A stretch of DNA of 64,000 nt, taken from Quadrisphaera sp. RL12-1S (GTDB taxonomy: Bacteria; Actinomycetota; Actinomycetes; Actinomycetales; Quadrisphaeraceae). The notes under the pieces are model-generated. The model had not been told where the DNA came from. It saw nothing but the letters and a program-made list of their open reading frames with translations, and did no database searches. The stretch spans positions 62,001 to 126,000 of the forward strand of contig NZ_JACNME010000009.1 of assembly GCF_014270065.1 (NCBI RefSeq), given 5' to 3'. The translations under genes were made by a program, and so were the position numbers. Positions 59,974 to 64,000 of this stretch are shown one piece after another (position 1 is the first letter of the stretch; every line of letters starts with the position of its first letter).

Positions 59974-61460
59974 GCTCGCCTGACGTGCCCAAAGACCGGA
60001 TCTTCCTCAACGCCTTCGACATGACGTGCGTAGCGCACCAGTCACCCGGCCTGTGGCGGGTGCCCGGCGACCAGTCCCACCGCTACAACGACCTGTCGTA
60101 CTGGACCGACCTCGCGAAGCTGCTCGACCGGGGCGGCTTCGACGTCCTCTTCATCGCCGACGTCCTCGGCGTCTACGACGTCTACAAGGGCGGCCCGGAG
60201 ACGGCGCTCACCGAGGGCACCCAGGTGCCCGTGGGCGACCCGCTGCTCGCGGTCTCGGCGATGGGCGCGGTCACCGAGCGCCTCGGGTTCGCCCTGACGG
60301 TGTCGCTGACGTACGAGAAGCCCTACGCGCTCGCCCGCGACTTCGCCACGCTCGACCACTACACGCAGGGCCGCGTCGGCTGGAACGTCGTGACCTCCTA
60401 CCTGGAGAGCGCGGCGAAGAACCTCGGCCTGGACACGCAGGTCGAGCACGACCAGCGCTACGAGCTCGCCGAGGAGTTCCTCGACGTCACCTACCAGCTG
60501 TGGGAGGGCTCCTGGGAGGACGACGCCGTGGTGCGCGACGCCGCGCGCGGCGTCTACACCGACCCGGCGCGCGTCCACCCGGTCGAGCACCACGGCCACT
60601 ACTACGACGTGCCCGGCATCGCGCTGACGGAGCCGAGCCCCCAGCGCACGCCGTTCGTCTTCCAGGCCGGCGCGTCCCCGCGGGGCGTGCGGTTCGCCGC
60701 CCGGCACGCCGAGGCCGTCTTCAACACCGCCAGCCGGCCCGAGGTCATGCGGCCCCAGGTCGACGCGCTGCGCGCCGAGGCGGCGAAGGCGGGCCGCGAC
60801 CCGCGCAGCATCAAGGTGTTCTCGCTGCTCACCGTCATCACGGGCGCCACCGACGAGGAGGCGTGGGCGAAGTACTCCGACCTCAAGAGCTACGTCTCCT
60901 ACGACGGCGCGCTGACCCTGTACGCCGGCTGGAGCGGGCTGGACCTGTCCACGTACCCGCCGGACGAGCCGCTGGAGTACGCCGAGACCCAGGCCGTGCG
61001 CTCGGCGGTGGCTGCCTTCTCCACCGCTGACCCGGACCGGCAGTGGACCCCGCGCGACATCGCCGCGTGGGTGGGCATCGGCGGCATGGGCGTGGTCGTC
61101 GTCGGCGGCCCGCAGACGGTCGCGGACGAGCTGGAGCGCTGGGTGCGCGAGGCCGACGTCGACGGCTTCAACCTCGCCTACGCCACCACCCCGGGCACCT
61201 TCGAGGACGTCGTCGAGCACGTCGTCCCCGAGCTGCGCCGCCGAGGCCTCGTCCCCACCCAGGAGGAGAGGGACGCGCTGCCGGCCGGCACCACGCTGCG
61301 CGAGGCCGTCTACGGCGTCGGCAACAAGCGCATCGCCGAGGACCACCCGGCGGCCGCGCACCGCCGCGCCCTGCAGGCGAAGGCCGCCGCCCGCGCCGCC
61401 GCCGAGGACCCCTCCTCCACTCCCCCTTCCGCGACGATCAAGGAAGTTGCACCCCGATGA
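59970..61460 (+). CDS. NtaA/DszA-type FMNH2-dependent monooxygenase
   Basis: 496 residues of the luciferase-like NtaA/SnaA/DszA group: ILNAFDMTCVAHQSPGLWRVP-type start, FDVLFIADVLGVYDVYKGG, YALARDFATLDHYTQGRVGWNVVTSYLESAAKNLGL, EEFLDVTYQLWEGSWE, PSPQRTPFVFQAGASPRG. Known members oxidise sulfones, dimethyl sulfide or aminopolycarboxylates with reduced flavin from a separate reductase. S-box control makes organosulfur desulfurisation the best guess. A C-terminal Ala-rich extension of about 40 residues is unusual. AAGGAG precedes the GTG, which overlaps the permease stop. Confidence 0.9.
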   Translation: MSSPDVPKDRIFLNAFDMTCVAHQSPGLWRVPGDQSHRYNDLSYWTDLAKLLDRGGFDVLFIADVLGVYDVYKGGPETALTEGTQVPVGDPLLAVSAMGAVTERLGFALTVSLTYEKPYALARDFATLDHYTQGRVGWNVVTSYLESAAKNLGLDTQVEHDQRYELAEEFLDVTYQLWEGSWEDDAVVRDAARGVYTDPARVHPVEHHGHYYDVPGIALTEPSPQRTPFVFQAGASPRGVRFAARHAEAVFNTASRPEVMRPQVDALRAEAAKAGRDPRSIKVFSLLTVITGATDEEAWAKYSDLKSYVSYDGALTLYAGWSGLDLSTYPPDEPLEYAETQAVRSAVAAFSTADPDRQWTPRDIAAWVGIGGMGVVVVGGPQTVADELERWVREADVDGFNLAYATTPGTFEDVVEHVVPELRRRGLVPTQEERDALPAGTTLREAVYGVGNKRIAEDHPAAAHRRALQAKAAARAAAEDPSSTPPSATIKEVAPR

Positions 61461-62626
61461 GCACGGACTGGGCCCTCGCCGCCCGCGACGCCGCTGCCAA
61501 GCTCGCCGTCGACGCCCTCGAGCGCGACCGCGCCAACGCCGAGCCGCTCGCCGAGGCGCAGCTGCTGCGCGAGCACCGCCTGCCCGGCCTGCTGCTGCCC
61601 GTCGAGGTGGCAGGGGGCGGCGGCACCTGGGCGGACGCGCTGCGCGCCGTGCGCGAGGTGGCCGTGGCCGACGGCTCCATCGCTCAGCTGCTCGGCTACC
61701 ACTACGTCAACCAGGCCAACCTCGAGTGGGTCGCCGACGCCGCCACCCGCGAGTGCTGGCAGCGGCGCTCCGGCGCCGCGCAGTGGCTGTGGGGCGACGC
61801 GGTCAACCCCGTCGACCCGGACCTCACCCTCACCCCCTCGAGTGGGGGCGGCTACCGGCTGTCCGGCCGCAAGAGCTTCGCCACCGGCGCGAGCAGCGGC
61901 GACGCCGTCGTGGTGTCCGGCCAGGACTCCGAGACCGGTCGTGCGGTGCTCGTCGTCGTCGAGCGCGGGACGGCGGGCGTGCAGCCCGGCGGCGACTGGG
62001 ACAACCTCGGCCAGCGCCTGTCGGCGTCCGGCAGCGTCACCTTCACCGACGTGGAGGTGCCCGTTGAGAACGTGCTCGGGTTCCTCGACGGCGACGCCGC
62101 CACCCCCCGCGCCTCGCTGGTGACCCCGGCCATCCAGGCGGTGTTCGGGAACTTCTACGTGGGCGTGGTCCGCGGCGCCCTGCAGACGGCGGCGGAGTAC
62201 ACGAGGACGACGTCGAGGGCGTGGCTGCTGTCGGACTCCCCCAGCGCCGCGCAGGACCCGTACGTGCTGGCCACCTACGGCCGGCTGGTGGCGCGGCTGC
62301 GCGCTGCCGAGGCCCTGGCCGACCAGGCCGGGCAGGCGCTGGCCGCGGCGGACGCCGCCGGTGAGGCCCTCACCTGGGACGAGCGAGGCGAGCTGGCTGA
62401 GCTCATCGCCGCCCTCAAGGTCGTCTCCTCCGACCTGGCGGTGGAGGCGACGTCGGCGGTGTTCGAGGTGACGGGCGCCCGGGCGACGAGCAACCGGGTG
62501 GGCCTGGACCGGTTCTGGCGCAACGTGCGCACCCACACCCTGCACGACCCGGTGCAGTACAAGGCGCGCGAGGTGGGGGACCACTTCCTCAACGGCACCC
62601 ACCCGGAGTTCACGCTCTACACCTGA
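61457..62626 (+). CDS. Acyl-CoA-dehydrogenase-like flavoprotein (DszC/SfnB type)
   Basis: 389 residues with the acyl-CoA dehydrogenase fold: helical N terminus (LLREHRLPGLLLPVEVAGGGGTWADAL), beta domain (GGYRLSGRKSFATGASSGDAVVV, ASGSVTFTDVEVP) and helical C-terminal domain (FEVTGARATSNRVGLDRFWRNVRTHTLHDPVQYKAREVGDHFL). That last block with TSNRVGLDRFWRN is typical of DszC/SfnB-like flavin monooxygenases, which use reduced FMN and O2, rather than of true CoA-ester dehydrogenases. The ATG overlaps the monooxygenase stop by four bases. The two would oxidise a sulfur substrate in sequence, as DszC and DszA do. Confidence 0.88.
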   Translation: MSTDWALAARDAAAKLAVDALERDRANAEPLAEAQLLREHRLPGLLLPVEVAGGGGTWADALRAVREVAVADGSIAQLLGYHYVNQANLEWVADAATRECWQRRSGAAQWLWGDAVNPVDPDLTLTPSSGGGYRLSGRKSFATGASSGDAVVVSGQDSETGRAVLVVVERGTAGVQPGGDWDNLGQRLSASGSVTFTDVEVPVENVLGFLDGDAATPRASLVTPAIQAVFGNFYVGVVRGALQTAAEYTRTTSRAWLLSDSPSAAQDPYVLATYGRLVARLRAAEALADQAGQALAAADAAGEALTWDERGELAELIAALKVVSSDLAVEATSAVFEVTGARATSNRVGLDRFWRNVRTHTLHDPVQYKAREVGDHFLNGTHPEFTLYT

Positions 62627-64000
62627 GCGGGCTGCGCTCCGGAGCGGGTGAGCGCCGGGCTGCGCAGCTCGGCGAGGGATCCGGCCCGCAGCGGCGGGGT
62701 GACCCAGCGGGCGCGCAGGCTCGCTGAGGCTGCCTCGCCGCTGACGACCAGCCGGTGCGGCGTCTGCAGGAAGCGGACCTCCACCTGCAGCGACTCCGCC
62801 CCGTCCGCCGCCTCCACCCAGCCGCCGCTCACCGCGAGCGGCACCGCGCCGCCTCCCACGCCGCCGCCGACCCGGCCCAGGTCGCCCGGCACGGGGGCGT
62901 CCAGCAGGCGCCACTCGCCGCCGACGACGGGGACCTCGAAGCACCACCCGGCGCCCACCTGCTGGCCCGTCGCGACGGCGCCGTCCCCCGCGGGGGCGGC
63001 GGACTCCCGCACCGCCAGCCACCAGCCGTCGTCGCGGCGCTCGACGCGCACGTCGCGCAGCGCCGCATCACCGGGGCGCAGCACCTCCGACGGGGTCAGC
63101 ACCAGCCCGTCCCAGCGGCGCCCGTCGGCCGGCTCGGCCACCCCCTCGGCCGGCGGCAGGGCCAGCGCGGCGAGGCGCTGCGCGAGCTCGTCGTCGGCGG
63201 CGGCGTCGCCGCGCCCGTCGTCGTCGAGAGCCGGCAGCAGGTGGGTCCACACGGCGTCGAGCACCGCCTGCATGTCCGGGGTGTCGCTGGTGATCGCGAC
63301 GACGGCGTCGTGCTCGGGCAGCACGAGCATGAACTGCCCGTACGCCCCGTCGCCCCGGAAGCCGTGCCGGGAGCGCCACAGCTGGAAGCCGTAGCCCTGG
63401 CGCCAGTCGGGTGCGGGCTCGTGCGGGGTGGGCAGGTGGGCGCGCGAGGCCTGCTCCACCCACTCGGCCGGCAGCAGCTGCTCACCGCCCCAGCGGCCGC
63501 GCTGCAGGAGCAGCACCCCGAGGGCCGCGACGGCGTCGGTGGTGGCGTGCAGCCCGGTGAAGCCGAGGTCGCGGCCCTCGGGGTGCTGCTGCCAGCCGAA
63601 GCGCTCGGCGCCCGCCACCCCCAGCGGCTCGAACAGGCGCGGGCGGAGGTGCTCGAGCAGTGTCTCGCCGCGGACGTGCTGCACGGCGGCGGCGACCGCG
63701 TAGGTGCAGGGCTGGTTGTAGGCGAAGACGGTGCCCGGCTCCCGCTCGGGCTCGAGGCCGAGGAAGCCGCGCAGCGGCTCGTCGGGGTCGGCGGCCTGCG
63801 CGCGGTCCCAGGTCTCGGTGAGGTGACCGCTGCCCATGCCCACGAGGTGGCGCAGGGTCAGCGAGCGGGAGCGCTCGCTGGTCGCCGCGCCGGCGAGTCC
63901 GGGCAGGACCTCCACGAGGCGGTCGTCGAGGGACAGCAGCCCGTCGGCCACGGCCATGCCCAGCGCCGTGGCGGTGAAGCTCTTGCTCAGCGAGTACAGC
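62617..64000 (-). CDS. Serine beta-lactamase-like hydrolase, 5' end missing
   Basis: At least 461 residues; the frame is open to the right edge. The edge encodes LYSLSKSFTATALG, the SxxK catalytic motif of beta-lactamase/class-C-type enzymes, and FAYNQPCTYAVAAA is the YxN motif. FQLWRSRHGFRGDGAYGQ with HDAVVAITSDTPD follow, then a C-terminal beta-rich domain of some 170 residues. Probably an esterase or D-aminopeptidase/peptidase of the serine hydrolase group; no true beta-lactamase function is implied. Its stop overlaps the S-box operon's last gene by ten bases, convergently. Confidence 0.85.
   Translation of the reverse strand, partial: LYSLSKSFTATALGMAVADGLLSLDDRLVEVLPGLAGAATSERSRSLTLRHLVGMGSGHLTETWDRAQAADPDEPLRGFLGLEPEREPGTVFAYNQPCTYAVAAAVQHVRGETLLEHLRPRLFEPLGVAGAERFGWQQHPEGRDLGFTGLHATTDAVAALGVLLLQRGRWGGEQLLPAEWVEQASRAHLPTPHEPAPDWRQGYGFQLWRSRHGFRGDGAYGQFMLVLPEHDAVVAITSDTPDMQAVLDAVWTHLLPALDDDGRGDAAADDELAQRLAALALPPAEGVAEPADGRRWDGLVLTPSEVLRPGDAALRDVRVERRDDGWWLAVRESAAPAGDGAVATGQQVGAGWCFEVPVVGGEWRLLDAPVPGDLGRVGGGVGGGAVPLAVSGGWVEAADGAESLQVEVRFLQTPHRLVVSGEAASASLRARWVTPPLRAGSLAELRSPALTRSGAQPAQV

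Noticed and set aside
61457-62626. True acyl-CoA dehydrogenase of fatty-acid breakdown
   Set aside because: Neighbours are a flavin monooxygenase and an S-box importer, no thiolase or hydratase is near, and the C-terminal block fits DszC/SfnB-type monooxygenases better.

Overview
The window is very GC-rich (third codon positions almost all G or C, many GTG starts, few A/T tracts) and carries actinobacterial signature genes: a WXG100 protein, DUF3263, a DivIVA-type pair, a SipW/TasA-like set, a solitary CIRCE-controlled groEL, a 13E12-type DUF222/HNH protein and an Eis-like acetyltransferase. A free-living soil-type actinobacterium, perhaps from the Kineosporiales side of the phylum, fits best; the genus cannot be told from this sequence. 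I see no rRNA, tRNA, CRISPR array, prophage or insertion sequence.

Layout. 1-5.9 kb: the 3' part of a sensor kinase, a WXG100 gene, xdhC, an aldose epimerase, a decayed hydrolase, and a DUF222/HNH gene behind an SOS-box promoter. 6-13.1 kb: molybdenum-cofactor genes (moaA-moaD, moaE, and a DUF4031/nucleotidyltransferase fusion) interrupted by a SipW signal peptidase, TasA-like surface proteins and a two-component system. 13.1-33.2 kb: a carbohydrate region with a sugar isomerase-like protein, a Gfo/Idh dehydrogenase, an ABC sugar importer without its own ATPase, two DeoR repressors, a GH38 alpha-mannosidase, a GH4 glycosidase, a phosphodiesterase-HAD fusion, a PfkB kinase, an ECF sigma factor with its membrane partner, and a GH2 beta-galactosidase. 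33.3-41.6 kb: housekeeping and cell-shape genes (groEL, csp, ung, LytR_C, DUF3263, and two long coiled-coil proteins next to each other).

41.7-64 kb holds the most interesting material. Two SAM-I (S-box) riboswitches lie about 14 kb apart. One sits directly in front of a flavin reductase gene, which is divergent from a YeiH-type exporter. The other precedes a translationally coupled five-gene operon: solute-binding lipoprotein, two permeases, an NtaA/DszA-type flavin monooxygenase and a DszC/SfnB-type acyl-CoA-dehydrogenase-like flavoprotein. Together they read as one SAM-controlled organosulfur-scavenging system in which the reductase supplies reduced flavin to the two oxygenases. Behind the second riboswitch is an 8-codon leader ORF and a hairpin.

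Between them lie an amino-acid permease, a protein with three cold-shock domains, and a set that looks like the lower part of lysine degradation (ALDH7-type semialdehyde dehydrogenase, HglS-type 2-oxoadipate dioxygenase, an FAD amine/2-hydroxyacid oxidase and a divergent LysR regulator). The last gene, a serine hydrolase, runs off the right edge.
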